Part shown: positions 44,633-53,029 of the stretch, piece after piece
Position numbering within the stretch: position 1 is the stretch's first letter
Layout: each line of letters starts with the position of its first letter
Origin: Nisaea sp.
GTDB lineage: Bacteria; Pseudomonadota; Alphaproteobacteria; Thalassobaculales; Thalassobaculaceae
Reading direction: 5' to 3'
Length of the DNA stretch: 64,000 bases
Assembly: GCF_017640745.1 (NCBI RefSeq)
Contig: NZ_JAEPQA010000004.1
Location: 73,803-137,802 of the forward strand
Made by a program: the position numbers and the translations under genes
Notes under the pieces: model-generated
What the model was told of the DNA's origin: nothing
Databases searched by the model: none
The model's input: the letters and a program-made list of their open reading frames with translations, nothing else

Positions 44633-45439
44633 ATGAGCGGTAAAGAAGTCCACGAGGTTTTCGCCATACGGTATGCACACAATGCCAAACGCATGCGCGC
44701 CGAGAACTTCGTCTTTGCGGATGCGCACGACGTCCCCATGCCGCTCGACTATTTCGTCTGGGTGATCCGCAACCAGAACCGGACCTTCGTGGTCGATACC
44801 GGCTTCGGCGAGGTCGCGTCCCTGAAACGGGGCGCCCCGCTGCTGCGCTCGACCACCGAGGCCCTCGCCCTGATGGGGATCGATGCGACAAAGGTCGAGG
44901 ATGTGATCCTCACTCACATGCATTATGACCATGCGGGCGGCATTGGAGAGTTCCCGAACGCCACCTTCCATATCCAGGATTCGGAAATGGCCTTCGCCAC
45001 CGGCCGCTGCATGTGCTTCGAGGCGATCCAGCGCCCGTTCGAGGTCGAGGACGTCGTCGCAATGGTCCGCAAGGTCTATGGCGGGCAGGCGAAGTTCCAT
45101 GACGGCGACGCGGAACTGGCGCCCGGCCTCTCGATCCACAAGATCGGCGGGCATTCCGCGGGCCTGATGTGCGTGCGCGTCTGGACCGAACGCGGCTGGA
45201 TCGTGCTCGCTTCGGACTGCGCGCATTTCTACGAGAACATCCGCGAGCGCAAACCGTTTGTGATCTGCTACGACCTCGGCGCGATGATGAACGGCTTCAA
45301 CACCATCGAGCTGCTGGCGGACAGTCCGGACCATATCGTACCCGGGCACGACCCGCTGGTGATGGATTACTATCCGGCGCCGTCGCCGGACCTGGAAGGC
45401 GCGGTGGTACGTCTCGACGTGATGCCGAAGACCGGGTGA
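44633..45439 (+). CDS. N-acyl homoserine lactonase-like metallo-beta-lactamase-fold protein
   Basis: Protein of 268 residues. The dinuclear zinc motif is HMHYDHAGG (His95, His97, Asp99, His100); further ligands are in KIGGHSAGLMCVRVWTERGW, ASDCAHFYENI and VPGHDPLVMDYY. TFVVDTGFG before the motif is typical. This arrangement is that of the AttM/BlcC group of lactonases, which open AHL signals or gamma-butyrolactones, but also of many relatives with unknown substrates. A strong ribosome site AGGGGAG lies 8 nt before the ATG. It stands alone next to a chemoreceptor. Confidence 0.85.
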   Translation: MSGKEVHEVFAIRYAHNAKRMRAENFVFADAHDVPMPLDYFVWVIRNQNRTFVVDTGFGEVASLKRGAPLLRSTTEALALMGIDATKVEDVILTHMHYDHAGGIGEFPNATFHIQDSEMAFATGRCMCFEAIQRPFEVEDVVAMVRKVYGGQAKFHDGDAELAPGLSIHKIGGHSAGLMCVRVWTERGWIVLASDCAHFYENIRERKPFVICYDLGAMMNGFNTIELLADSPDHIVPGHDPLVMDYYPAPSPDLEGAVVRLDVMPKTG

Positions 45440-45460
45440 ACCGGTCTCCGGGACCGTAGC

Positions 45461-45862
45461 TCAGACTTCCTTCAGGAAACCGTCTACTTCGACCTGGTAG
45501 CCTTCGATCAGCTTGTTTGTCTGGTTGAACATGCCGATCACGGCCATCAGTTCGCCGTACATCTCCTCGGTCATACCGTGGCCGCGGGCCTGGCGGGTGT
45601 GGGAACGGGTGCAGTATTCGCAGCCGTTGGTGGCCGAGACCGCGACCGCGATCATCTCCTTCGTCCGGGCGTCGAGTGCGCCCGGCGCCATCACCTCCTT
45701 CAGGCCGTACCAGACCCGCTCGAGGGTTGGCGGATGGCTGGCCAGCGTGCGCCAGACATTGGGCACGAAATCGATGTTCCGGCTCGACATGATGTCGTCA
45801 TAGACCGCCCGCACCTTGTCGCAGGCCTCCTCGTACGCCACCGGCTTGACCGTTGCGCTCAT
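45461..45862 (-). CDS. Carboxymuconolactone decarboxylase/AhpD-like protein
   Basis: Protein of 133 residues. The redox motif CEYCTRSHTRQA (Cys-x2-Cys-x3-His) sits at about 83-94, following VVSATNG-type sequence (here IAVAVSATNG), and VPNVWRTLASHPPTLERVWY precedes it. These are features of AhpD-like alkylhydroperoxidase proteins with the catalytic CxxC. It lies 58 nt downstream of phaB on the same strand and may be read with it, as a peroxide-handling accessory. Start ATG 45862 begins MSATVKPVAYE. Confidence 0.9.
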   Translation of the reverse strand: MSATVKPVAYEEACDKVRAVYDDIMSSRNIDFVPNVWRTLASHPPTLERVWYGLKEVMAPGALDARTKEMIAVAVSATNGCEYCTRSHTRQARGHGMTEEMYGELMAVIGMFNQTNKLIEGYQVEVDGFLKEV

Positions 45863-45920
45863 CGCACTGTCTCCTGATTTGAGGGGAGGCGGCGGACCGG
45901 GAACCGGCCCGCCTGCCGGA

Positions 45921-46643
45921 TCAGTACATGTGCTGGCCGCCGTTGATCGACATGGTCGATCCGGTGATGAAGCCGGCATCGTCGGCACAGAGGAAGACCA
46001 CGCCGCGGGCGATCTCCTCGGCATGGCCGAGACGGCCGACCGGCACCCGGGCGACAATCTTCTCCAGCACGTTCGCCGGCACCGCGGCGACCATGTCGGT
46101 ATCGATATAACCCGGCGCGATGGCATTCACGGTGATGTTGTAGCGCGCGCCTTCCTGGGCCAGCGCCTTGGTGAAGCCGTGGATACCGGACTTGGCGGCA
46201 GCGTAGTTCACCTGGCCGTACTGGCCGGCCTGGCCGTTGATCGAGCCGATATTGACAATGCGGCCGAACTTCCGGTCGCGCATGCCCTCGATCACGTTGC
46301 GGCACATGTTGAAGCAGCCGCCGAGATTGGTATCGATCACGTCCTGCCACATCTTGTGATCCATCTTATGGATCGTGCCGTCGCGGGTGATGCCCGCATT
46401 GTTGACGACGATGTCGACCGGGCCGAGATCGGCCTCCACCTGCTTCACGCCGGCGGCGCAGGCCTCGAAATCCGAGACGTCCCACTTGTAGCTCTTGATG
46501 CCCGTCCGCTCGGTGAAGGCCTTCGCCCGTTCGTCATTGCCCGCGTAGTTCGCCGCGACGGTGCAGCCCGCCTCTTTCAGGCCGAGGCTGATGGCCTCGC
46601 CGATGCCCCGGGTTCCGCCCGTTACGATTGCGACACGTCCCAT
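45921..46643 (-). CDS. phaB: Acetoacetyl-CoA reductase
   Basis: NADPH-dependent short-chain dehydrogenase of 240 residues that reduces acetoacetyl-CoA to (R)-3-hydroxybutyryl-CoA, the PHB monomer. TGGTRGIGEAIS is the cofactor loop (about 8-19); NNAGITRDGTIHKM, IGSINGQAGQYGQVNYAAAK with the catalytic Ser, Tyr and Lys, and APGYIDTDMVAAVP are typical of PhaB rather than FabG. It follows phaA after 90 nt on the same strand. Confidence 0.95.
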   Translation of the reverse strand: MGRVAIVTGGTRGIGEAISLGLKEAGCTVAANYAGNDERAKAFTERTGIKSYKWDVSDFEACAAGVKQVEADLGPVDIVVNNAGITRDGTIHKMDHKMWQDVIDTNLGGCFNMCRNVIEGMRDRKFGRIVNIGSINGQAGQYGQVNYAAAKSGIHGFTKALAQEGARYNITVNAIAPGYIDTDMVAAVPANVLEKIVARVPVGRLGHAEEIARGVVFLCADDAGFITGSTMSINGGQHMY

Positions 46644-46733
46644 TGTTCCCTCCGATTTCCATTGATCGAATTCAGACCGGCGGCTTACGGAACCGGCCCC
46701 TCCGGTTCCGTCCCCGGTTCTGTCAGTTCAGTG

Positions 46734-47909
46734 TCAGTCCCGCGCGACGCAGAGCGCGACACCCATGCCACCGCCGATGCAGAGCGTGGCGAGACCCTTC
46801 TTGGCGTCGCGCTTCTGCATTTCGTGCAGCAAGGTGATCAGCACGCGGCAGCCCGACGCGCCGATCGGATGGCCGAGAGCGATGGCGCCGCCATTGACGT
46901 TCACCTTCGCCGGATCCCAGCCGAGATCCTTGTTCACCGCGCAGGCCTGCGCGGCGAAGGCCTCGTTCGCCTCGACCAGGTCGAGCTCCTCGGCGGACCA
47001 TCCGGCTTTCTCCAGAGCCGCCCGGCTCGCCGGGATCGGGCCGGTGCCCATGATCGAGGGATCGACGCCGCGGGTGGCGAAGGAAACGATCCGCGCGAGC
47101 GGGGTGATGCCGCGCTTCGCGGCCTCGTCCGCCGTCATCAGGACAGTTACGGCCGCACCGTCATTGATGCCCGAGGCGTTGCCCGCCGTGACCGTACCGT
47201 CCTTGGTGAAGGCCGGACGCAGCTTGGCCAGCGCCTCGATGGTAGTGCCGTGACGCGGATGCTCGTCGGTATCGACCACGGTCTCACCCTTACGCGAGGT
47301 GATCGTTACGGGAACGATCTCATCCTTGAACTTGCCGGCTTTCTGAGCCGCTTCGGCCTTTGCCTGGGAGGCCTGTGCAAAGGCATCCTGCTCATCGCGG
47401 GTGATCTGCCACTGGGCCGCGACGTTCTCCGCCGTATTGCCCATATGGTAGCCGTTGAAGATGTCCCAGAGCCCGTCCTTGATCATCGTGTCGATGAGCT
47501 GCACATCGCCCATCTTGTAGCCGTTGCGCAGGGTCTGGGCATGCGGCGCGTTGCTCATGCTCTCCTGCCCGCCGCAGACGACGATCTTGCTGTCTCCGGC
47601 GCGGATCGCCTGATCGCCGAGCGCCACCGCACGCAGGCCCGAGCCGCAGACCTGGTTGATGGTGATCGCCGTCCGCTCCTGCGGAATGCCGGCCCCGATT
47701 GCCGCCTGACGCGCGGGGTTCATGCCCGCCGCCGCGGTCAGCACCTGCCCGAGGATCGCTTCGTCGACTTCGGCGGCATCGACCTTCGCCCGCTTGAGGG
47801 CTTCCTTGATCGCGATCACGCCAAGATCGGCACCGGAAAGTGAACTCAGGCCGCCGCCAAACGCCCCGATCGGGGTCCGTGCAGCCCCGGCAATCACCAC
47901 TTCGGTCAT
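46734..47909 (-). CDS. phaA: Acetyl-CoA acetyltransferase (beta-ketothiolase)
   Basis: Thiolase of 391 residues that condenses two acetyl-CoA to acetoacetyl-CoA. The active-site Cys lies in [20 protein letters not shown] (about residue 89), the His in [20 protein letters not shown], and the second Cys in [25 protein letters not shown] and [14 protein letters not shown] are biosynthetic-thiolase segments. It heads phaA-phaB. A terminator-like hairpin at 47957-47977 separates it from the upstream phaC operon, so it probably has its own promoter. Confidence 0.96.
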   Translation of the reverse strand: MTEVVIAGAARTPIGAFGGGLSSLSGADLGVIAIKEALKRAKVDAAEVDEAILGQVLTAAAGMNPARQAAIGAGIPQERTAITINQVCGSGLRAVALGDQAIRAGDSKIVVCGGQESMSNAPHAQTLRNGYKMGDVQLIDTMIKDGLWDIFNGYHMGNTAENVAAQWQITRDEQDAFAQASQAKAEAAQKAGKFKDEIVPVTITSRKGETVVDTDEHPRHGTTIEALAKLRPAFTKDGTVTAGNASGINDGAAVTVLMTADEAAKRGITPLARIVSFATRGVDPSIMGTGPIPASRAALEKAGWSAEELDLVEANEAFAAQACAVNKDLGWDPAKVNVNGGAIALGHPIGASGCRVLITLLHEMQKRDAKKGLATLCIGGGMGVALCVARD

Positions 47910-47956
47910 AGTCTCTCTCCCTCGCGCCGACCCCGGCGCTCCTAGCCAACAGAAAA

Positions 47957-47977
47957 GGCCGCCGCCCGGCGGCGGCC
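47957..47977 (-). terminator. Intrinsic terminator after the phaC operon
   Basis: The arms GGCCGCCGCC and GGCGGCGGCC are perfectly complementary around one base, and on the minus strand the hairpin is followed at once by TTTTCTGTT. It stands 64 nt beyond the stop of the 2-hydroxy-acid oxidase gene, so it should end the PhaE-like/phaC/oxidase transcript before phaA. It is the clearest intrinsic terminator in the window. Confidence 0.7.
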
Positions 47978-48041
47978 TGTTCGAAGCACCGTCACACAAT
48001 AGCCTCCTACAGGCAATTCACGACCGCTGCTTTGTTCCAGA

Positions 48042-49163
48042 TCAAAATTGTGAACTCTCCGGATAAAGCAACGGGAACGCACTGAAGACACCCGGCTCCG
48101 TCGCCGGCGCGGCCGGGTGGACATGGCGCGCGCCAACCTCGGAAAGGGAATTGACGCCGAGCAGGGCGACCGCCGTCCGCACCTCGTCACGCAGCAATGA
48201 AAGCATGCGCAGCACACCGGCCTCACCCGCCGCGGCGAGGCCGCAACAGAACAGACGCCCCATGCCGACCGCGTTGGCGCCGAGCGCAATGGCCTTGACC
48301 AGATCCGTGCCGCGCTGGATCGAGCCGTCGACGACGATCTCGGCCCGCCCGGCAACCGCCTCGACCACTTCCGGCAATACATCGAGAGAGCCGCGCCCGT
48401 GGTCGAGCTGCCGGCCTCCATGGTTCGAGACATAGACCACGTCGACGCCGCGCTCGACCGCCATCTTCGCATCCTCAGCCGTGGCGATGCCCTTCAGGAT
48501 GAGCGGAATGTCATAGCGCTCCTTGAAGCGCGCCACGTCCTTCCAGTTCAGCGCCGCCTGCCAGTCCGCACCGGAGCCGGCGCGCCAGGGCTTCACGAAG
48601 CGGGCGGCGATATCCCGCTCTCGGCGGCTGTAATAGGCGCTGTCGACGGTCAGCGAGACCGCGAAGCAGCCGGTATCCTTCGCCCGCTGCACCTGCTCGT
48701 CGAGCCAGCCGTCGTCGCCGCGCTTGTAGAGCGCCGAGATCAGCAGCCCGTCCGCCGCCGCCGCGACCTCCTCGATCGGGATGGTGCCGACATTGCTCAG
48801 CATGAGAGCGTTGCCGAAACCGGCCGCGGCCCGCATCGCGGTCTTGCCGCCGCCGGGCTCGAAGCTTTCCAGCGACCCAACCGGCGCCAGAAGCACCGGC
48901 AGGGTCAGATCCTTGCCCAGCAACCGGCCGCCGACGGAAACCTCGCGCATGTCATTCAGGACCCGGGGACGGAAGGCGACGCTGTCGAGCGCCATCCGGT
49001 TCCGCTTCGCCGTCGTCTCCGTCTCGGTCGCGCCGCGCAGATAGTTCCATATATTCGGATCCAGCGCCGCCTGGGCCGCCGCGACGATCTCGTGCAGGCA
49101 CAGAAACCGCTCCGTCGGATCCGTATTGTCCGCCTCGTTCATGCCGGACACTGCGATACTCAT
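48042..49163 (-). CDS. FMN-dependent alpha-hydroxy-acid oxidase/dehydrogenase
   Basis: Flavoprotein of 373 residues of the glycolate oxidase/L-lactate dehydrogenase family. LTVDSAYYSRRERDIAARF, the Lys in LILKGIATAEDA (about 224), the catalytic base His248 with Arg251 in YVSNHGGRQLDHGRG, and VDGSIQRGTDLVKAIALGAN are conserved; the N-terminal RGATETETTAKRNR matches the FMN-site region. It oxidises an L-2-hydroxy acid to a keto acid; the substrate is unknown. Its ATG shares one base with the phaC stop (TAATG), so translation is coupled. ATG 49142 is an alternative start. Confidence 0.92.
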   Translation of the reverse strand: MSIAVSGMNEADNTDPTERFLCLHEIVAAAQAALDPNIWNYLRGATETETTAKRNRMALDSVAFRPRVLNDMREVSVGGRLLGKDLTLPVLLAPVGSLESFEPGGGKTAMRAAAGFGNALMLSNVGTIPIEEVAAAADGLLISALYKRGDDGWLDEQVQRAKDTGCFAVSLTVDSAYYSRRERDIAARFVKPWRAGSGADWQAALNWKDVARFKERYDIPLILKGIATAEDAKMAVERGVDVVYVSNHGGRQLDHGRGSLDVLPEVVEAVAGRAEIVVDGSIQRGTDLVKAIALGANAVGMGRLFCCGLAAAGEAGVLRMLSLLRDEVRTAVALLGVNSLSEVGARHVHPAAPATEPGVFSAFPLLYPESSQF

Positions 49164-50452
49164 TATGCGTACTCCTCCATCCACGCGCCGAGCGGTTCCC
49201 AGACCGCCTTCTTTGCATTCGTACTTGCCATCATGCCTACATGGCCGAGCGGCACATGCAGAGTTTCGGCATGCGGCAAAAGTCCCCCGAGAGGTTCCGC
49301 AGATGGCGGCGGAACGATCCTGTCGCGCGAGGGAATGATCACCTTTGCCGGCAGGGAAATCTGACCCGGATCGATGGTGCGGCCGGCCACTTTCCACAGC
49401 AGGCGCCCGGGCTGGTTCTCCCCATACCAGCCAAGCAGCGCTTCCGCCGCGACCGGCCCCGAGAGCGGCACCCCGTCATTCAGCCAATCCTCCAGCGCGA
49501 CGAAATCCTCCGCCGCCGCCCCGTCGGCCTCGAGCTCGCCGAAGCGCAGGAACTTCTTGATCACCAGCATCGGGTCAAGCATGTGGAACAGTGCCTGCAG
49601 CAGATCGGTGCCGATCACCTTGCCCTGGTCCGACGCCAGCATCAGAAGCGGACGAATGAGCGGAAGGAAGGCCGCGACCGGCGGCGAGCCGGCGGAGAAG
49701 TCCCACGGCGTCGCCAGCAGGCCGAGCGCCCGCATGTCACGCTGGCGGCGGGCCGCGAGCGCGAGCGCGAGCAGGCCGCCCATGCAGTAGCCGAGAACGA
49801 GAGGCGGCTTGCCGGTGATCGCGCGCACTGCATCGAGACACGCTTCAAGGCGGCCCGCGACATAGTCCGTAAGATGATAACGCGCCTCCTCGGCGCCTGG
49901 ACGGCCCCAGTCGATGACGAAAGGCCGGTAGCCCCGCGCTTCGAGATCGCGCAGCAGCGAGCGGTCGGATTTGAGATCGAGAATGTAGAAGCGGTTGATC
50001 AGCGACGGGATGACCAGCACCGGGGGGCCGTCGAGATTGCGCGTGCCGTAATCGAGCAGCGAGGTGGTCCCGGCGCGCCAGGCGACCGGCGCCGGTTCCG
50101 TTTCACGTTTGTAGGGATGCTTGCGGTAGATCAGGATCGCGTCGAGCAGATCCCGGCTGCGTTCGAGGATCGCGCGGTCGACCGCGGCAACGAAGTCGCG
50201 CCAGGCATCTCCCTCGTCAGGAGCGGCGCTTCCGGCTGTCTCCTCGCCGTTGTCTTTCAGCTGCCGTTCCAGATCCTGCTGCACGCTCTCGAGCGCGTGA
50301 TTCCAGGCCGGCAAGCCGTTCCTCAAGCTCTCTGACGCGAGCCGCGAGCCGCTCCAGTTCAGCATCGCGGTCGTCAGGTACAGCGGCAGGGGACGCGGGC
50401 CCAGCCGCCCCTGGCGCGCCGGACTGTCTGTTGCCGTTCCCGTCGTCGCCAC
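49163..50452 (-). CDS. phaC: PHA synthase-like alpha/beta hydrolase (PhaC family)
   Basis: Protein of 429 residues of the polyhydroxyalkanoate synthase group. The lipase-like box GYCMGG holds Cys223; Asp377 (IPSRDRIVPP) and His404 (GHVGMM) complete the triad. The nucleophile is Cys, as in PHA synthases, and length lies between class III (about 350) and class I (about 600). The first 78 codons overlap the PhaE-like gene in a different frame; GPRPLPLYLTTAMLNWSGSR in that part is conserved in this type, which supports the start at 50452. It may be a true synthase or a PhaC-like hydrolase. Confidence 0.87.
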   Translation of the reverse strand: MATTGTATDSPARQGRLGPRPLPLYLTTAMLNWSGSRLASESLRNGLPAWNHALESVQQDLERQLKDNGEETAGSAAPDEGDAWRDFVAAVDRAILERSRDLLDAILIYRKHPYKRETEPAPVAWRAGTTSLLDYGTRNLDGPPVLVIPSLINRFYILDLKSDRSLLRDLEARGYRPFVIDWGRPGAEEARYHLTDYVAGRLEACLDAVRAITGKPPLVLGYCMGGLLALALAARRQRDMRALGLLATPWDFSAGSPPVAAFLPLIRPLLMLASDQGKVIGTDLLQALFHMLDPMLVIKKFLRFGELEADGAAAEDFVALEDWLNDGVPLSGPVAAEALLGWYGENQPGRLLWKVAGRTIDPGQISLPAKVIIPSRDRIVPPPSAEPLGGLLPHAETLHVPLGHVGMMASTNAKKAVWEPLGAWMEEYA

Positions 50453-50702
50453 CCGTATCTCCTATCCCGCTAGCGCCCCGTGCACGGCCGATGCCACCCG
50501 CCCGGTAGTCCGGTGAAAAACCGTCCTCCTGCCGCTCCGGATCCGCCCGCGGCGCGGCACCGTGGGCGAAGGGCATGAACATGGCCGTCCATTGCTCCGC
50601 CATGGCACGCATCTCGGGATCCCTGGCCAGCCGGCTCGCCTGATCCTGCCAAAGATCAAGAAAGCTGCGGGCCAGCGCGTCATAGTCGATCTGTTTCGGC
50701 AT
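50217..50702 (-). CDS. PhaE-like coiled-coil protein overlapping phaC
   Basis: Protein of 161 residues. The N-terminus MPKQIDYDALARSFLDLWQD is a helical region like that of PhaE-type partner subunits; a Gly/Pro/Ala-rich linker leads to a heptad coiled coil (AELERLAARVRELEERLAGL) and a basic tail (RQRRGDSRKRRS). The last 78 codons lie inside phaC, shifted by one base, so 236 nt code for both proteins. I take it as a partner of the PhaC downstream; the family call is inference from position and shape, without a diagnostic motif. phaR is divergent. Confidence 0.7.
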   Translation of the reverse strand: MPKQIDYDALARSFLDLWQDQASRLARDPEMRAMAEQWTAMFMPFAHGAAPRADPERQEDGFSPDYRAGGIGRARGASGIGDTGGDDGNGNRQSGAPGAAGPASPAAVPDDRDAELERLAARVRELEERLAGLESRARERAAGSGTAAERQRRGDSRKRRS

Positions 50703-50874
50703 TCGTCCCGAGCCGCCAATTGTCCGCCGGTTTCACTGGCGCGTCCAGCGCCGGGCGAATCCTGAACGCCTGCGCGGATTTCCGCAATCCTTGCGGCAAA
50801 ATTTCAATTGCCGGAAAGATCATGGCAATATTTCGCATTGCAACGAAAGAATTTCCGAATAGGCTTTTCCGTAG

Positions 50875-50886
50875 TGCGATGCAAAA
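50875..50886. promoter_or_regulatory. Candidate PhaR operator TGCGATGCAAAA
   Basis: The site has the TGC-N3-GCA form reported for PhaR operators in several Alphaproteobacteria and lies 66 bp before the phaR ATG. A related inverted copy, TTGCAATGCGAA read on the minus strand, occurs about 40 bp further upstream. This is consistent with autoregulation of phaR and control of the divergent PhaE-like/phaC operon. The match is short. Confidence 0.35.
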
Positions 50887-50951
50887 TCGCCGATCATTGC
50901 GCCGTGAAACTCAGTGATGGCGCGCAGGGCGGAAGCAAAAGGGAAACCGGC

Positions 50952-51641
50952 ATGGCAACTCAGCGCAAACGGGCGGCCCAGAATACCTCCGAAACGGGAG
51001 CCCCGGGATCGGCCAAGAATGCCTCCGGGGTCATCACGATCAAGAAGTACGCCAACCGGCGTCTCTACAACACGGCGACGAGCAGCTACGTAACGCTCGA
51101 TCACCTCTGCCAGATGGTGAAGGACGGCCAGGATTTCGTCGTCTATGACGCCAAGACCGGCGAGGACATCACCCGGCCGGTGCTCACCCAGATCATCGTC
51201 GAGGAAGAGGCCAAGGGGCAAAACATGTTGCCGATCAGCTTCTTGCGGCAACTGATCAGCTTCTATGGCGACAATCTGCAGATGGTCGTTCCGCGCTATC
51301 TCGAGTTCGCGATGGCCGCCTTCTCCAAGGAGCAGGACCGGACCCGCGACTATATGCAGGAAGCGCTCGGCGGTCTGTTCCCGTTCTCCCATTTCGAGGA
51401 AATGGGTAAGCAGAACATGGCGATGCTCGAGCAGACCATGCGGCTCTTCAATCCGTACCGGCAGCAAGATGCAGAAGGCAACGGGGCGCCCGAGAGCAGC
51501 GCGAAACCCTCCTCCCAGGACGCGGCCAAGGGTGCGGCGGATGCCCTGCAATCCCTGCAGGAGCAGATGATGCTGCTGCAGAAACAGCTCGCCGAACTCA
51601 GTTCCGCAACCGCGAAACAGCCAAAGGACCAGGACAAGTAA
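50952..51641 (+). CDS. phaR: Polyhydroxyalkanoate synthesis repressor PhaR
   Basis: Regulator of 229 residues. The PHB/PHA accumulation DNA-binding domain is ITIKKYANRRLYNTATSSYV followed by LDHLCQMVKDGQDFVVYDAK; the next domain, DITRPVLTQIIVEEEAKGQN and LPISFLRQLISFYGDNLQ, binds PHA granules. The C-terminal third is Gln-rich and coiled. PhaR represses phasin and synthesis genes and dissociates when PHA is present. It is divergent from the PhaE-like/phaC operon. ATG 50952 starts MATQRKRAAQ. Confidence 0.95.
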   Translation: MATQRKRAAQNTSETGAPGSAKNASGVITIKKYANRRLYNTATSSYVTLDHLCQMVKDGQDFVVYDAKTGEDITRPVLTQIIVEEEAKGQNMLPISFLRQLISFYGDNLQMVVPRYLEFAMAAFSKEQDRTRDYMQEALGGLFPFSHFEEMGKQNMAMLEQTMRLFNPYRQQDAEGNGAPESSAKPSSQDAAKGAADALQSLQEQMMLLQKQLAELSSATAKQPKDQDK

Positions 51642-51647
51642 GTCCGG

Positions 51648-52625
51648 TCACTTCTGCAGGATATTGGTGATTTCCCGAAGCTGGGTGCGGGCGCGCAGCA
51701 GGTAGAAGCCCTGCACTGCAAGATGGCTCGGGAAGAACAGGCCGTCCGGCGTGCCGTTCACGATCACCAGCGGGTCGAGCTGTGCGCCGGCGCGCATGGA
51801 CTCCAGCATCTGGCTCCAGGCGGCGGTGAGTTCGCGGTCCCGGATCACCCGGTCGAAATCGACGCCGAGTTCGCGCAGCAGCATGTAATAGCCGTAAAGA
51901 CGGCCCTTCACGTTGTAGAAGATGTCGTCGACCTTGCGGTCCACGCCCCAACCGCCGGCCTGCATCAGATGCCGGTCGATCACTGCAGAGGCAGAACCGA
52001 GATCGGCGGTCATCCGCTCCAGAGTCGCCTGCAGATTGTCCGCCCGTTTCTCGAACACGGCATCGCCGGCCGCCAGGCGGTCGTTATAGGCGAGCAGCGC
52101 CTTGCGGGCGGCAAGGTACTGTTTTTCCGCCGGCGTGGTCGGCGCCCAGGAGGTCGAGAGGTCGAAATGCCAGACGGTGCCAGGCCATTTCAGCAGCCCC
52201 GCCGCCTTGTCGAGGTCCCTGTCGACCTCGCTCGTTCCGCGCGTCCGGCCAAGCTGGTCAGACATTTCGATCGCGAAACGGCTAAGCGCGGAGATGATGC
52301 CCTGCTGGTAATTCGGCATGTTGTCGAGCATGTAGCCCGGCAGGAAGAAGGGATTGTTGGCGGTCCAGGAATTCTGCTCGGTTTCACGATAAATCAGATC
52401 GGCCGCCATCTGCACCGCACGGCTGGCACCCGGAGGCGTCTCGCTCAGCGCCTGATCGACATCGTCGGAGATCCGGTGCGTCAGCGCCATGCCCACGAGA
52501 TAATAGGCGGCGACGGCCAGGACGAGCAGGATGAAGCCGTATCCACCGGCGCGCGCTATCCACGGCGCGAGGGACCTCCCCGCCGGGGCGTCCTCGTCCC
52601 AGTTGAGTTCGTGCTTCTGTGCCAT
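51648..52625 (-). CDS. DUF2333 family membrane-anchored protein
   Basis: Protein of 325 residues with one N-terminal membrane helix (GGYGFILLVLAVAAYYLVGM) and a long helical region outside. SRAVQMAADLIYRETEQNSW followed by TANNPFFLPGYMLDNMPNYQ is the family core, and the C-terminal FFPSHLAVQGFYLLRARTQL is also typical. The function is unknown. It is convergent with phaR (6-nt gap) and divergent from the HNH gene. Confidence 0.88.
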   Translation of the reverse strand: MAQKHELNWDEDAPAGRSLAPWIARAGGYGFILLVLAVAAYYLVGMALTHRISDDVDQALSETPPGASRAVQMAADLIYRETEQNSWTANNPFFLPGYMLDNMPNYQQGIISALSRFAIEMSDQLGRTRGTSEVDRDLDKAAGLLKWPGTVWHFDLSTSWAPTTPAEKQYLAARKALLAYNDRLAAGDAVFEKRADNLQATLERMTADLGSASAVIDRHLMQAGGWGVDRKVDDIFYNVKGRLYGYYMLLRELGVDFDRVIRDRELTAAWSQMLESMRAGAQLDPLVIVNGTPDGLFFPSHLAVQGFYLLRARTQLREITNILQK

Positions 52626-52690
52626 CGGTGATTTCCGCTCCTTCGATTACCCGCTAAAGATGGGAAGGATCGGAACGGAGCGCAATCGAT

Positions 52691-53029
52691 TTGAGGAAAC
52701 GCCGCACTCCCGAAACAACTCCGGACGCCGCTGCGGACAAGGATTTCCCGGCTTTTTGCCCGATCTGCCGCCGGCCGATGCTCGAGGGCGTGGCCGTAGA
52801 CCGCCATCACTGGATCCCGCGGGCCCGCGACGGCCGTGACTGGGACTGGATGCACCAGGTCTGCCACCGCAAGATCCACGCGCTCTTCAGCGAAACCGAA
52901 CTGGCCCGGGACTATCCGGACGCGGAAAGGATCCGGGCCCATCCCGAGATAGCAAGGTTCATCGACTGGGTGAAACGGCGGCCGCCGGATTTCAACGACT
53001 GGCACAAGAAGCCGCGCCGCCGGCGCTAG
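52691..53029 (+). CDS. Small HNH-like zinc endonuclease-fold protein
   Basis: Protein of 112 residues. The pattern CPICRRPM, then DRHHWIPRARDG and HQVCHRKIHALF is an HNH/treble-clef arrangement with paired Cys, the DxHH core and the second metal site, similar to small YisB-like HNH proteins. It starts TTG at 52691 with GGAACGGAG about 11 nt upstream; no ATG or GTG lies in frame before the zinc finger. The basic C-terminus KKPRRRR suits DNA binding. It overlaps the convergent TVP38 gene by 4 nt. Nuclease activity is inference. Confidence 0.75.
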   Translation: MRKRRTPETTPDAAADKDFPAFCPICRRPMLEGVAVDRHHWIPRARDGRDWDWMHQVCHRKIHALFSETELARDYPDAERIRAHPEIARFIDWVKRRPPDFNDWHKKPRRRR

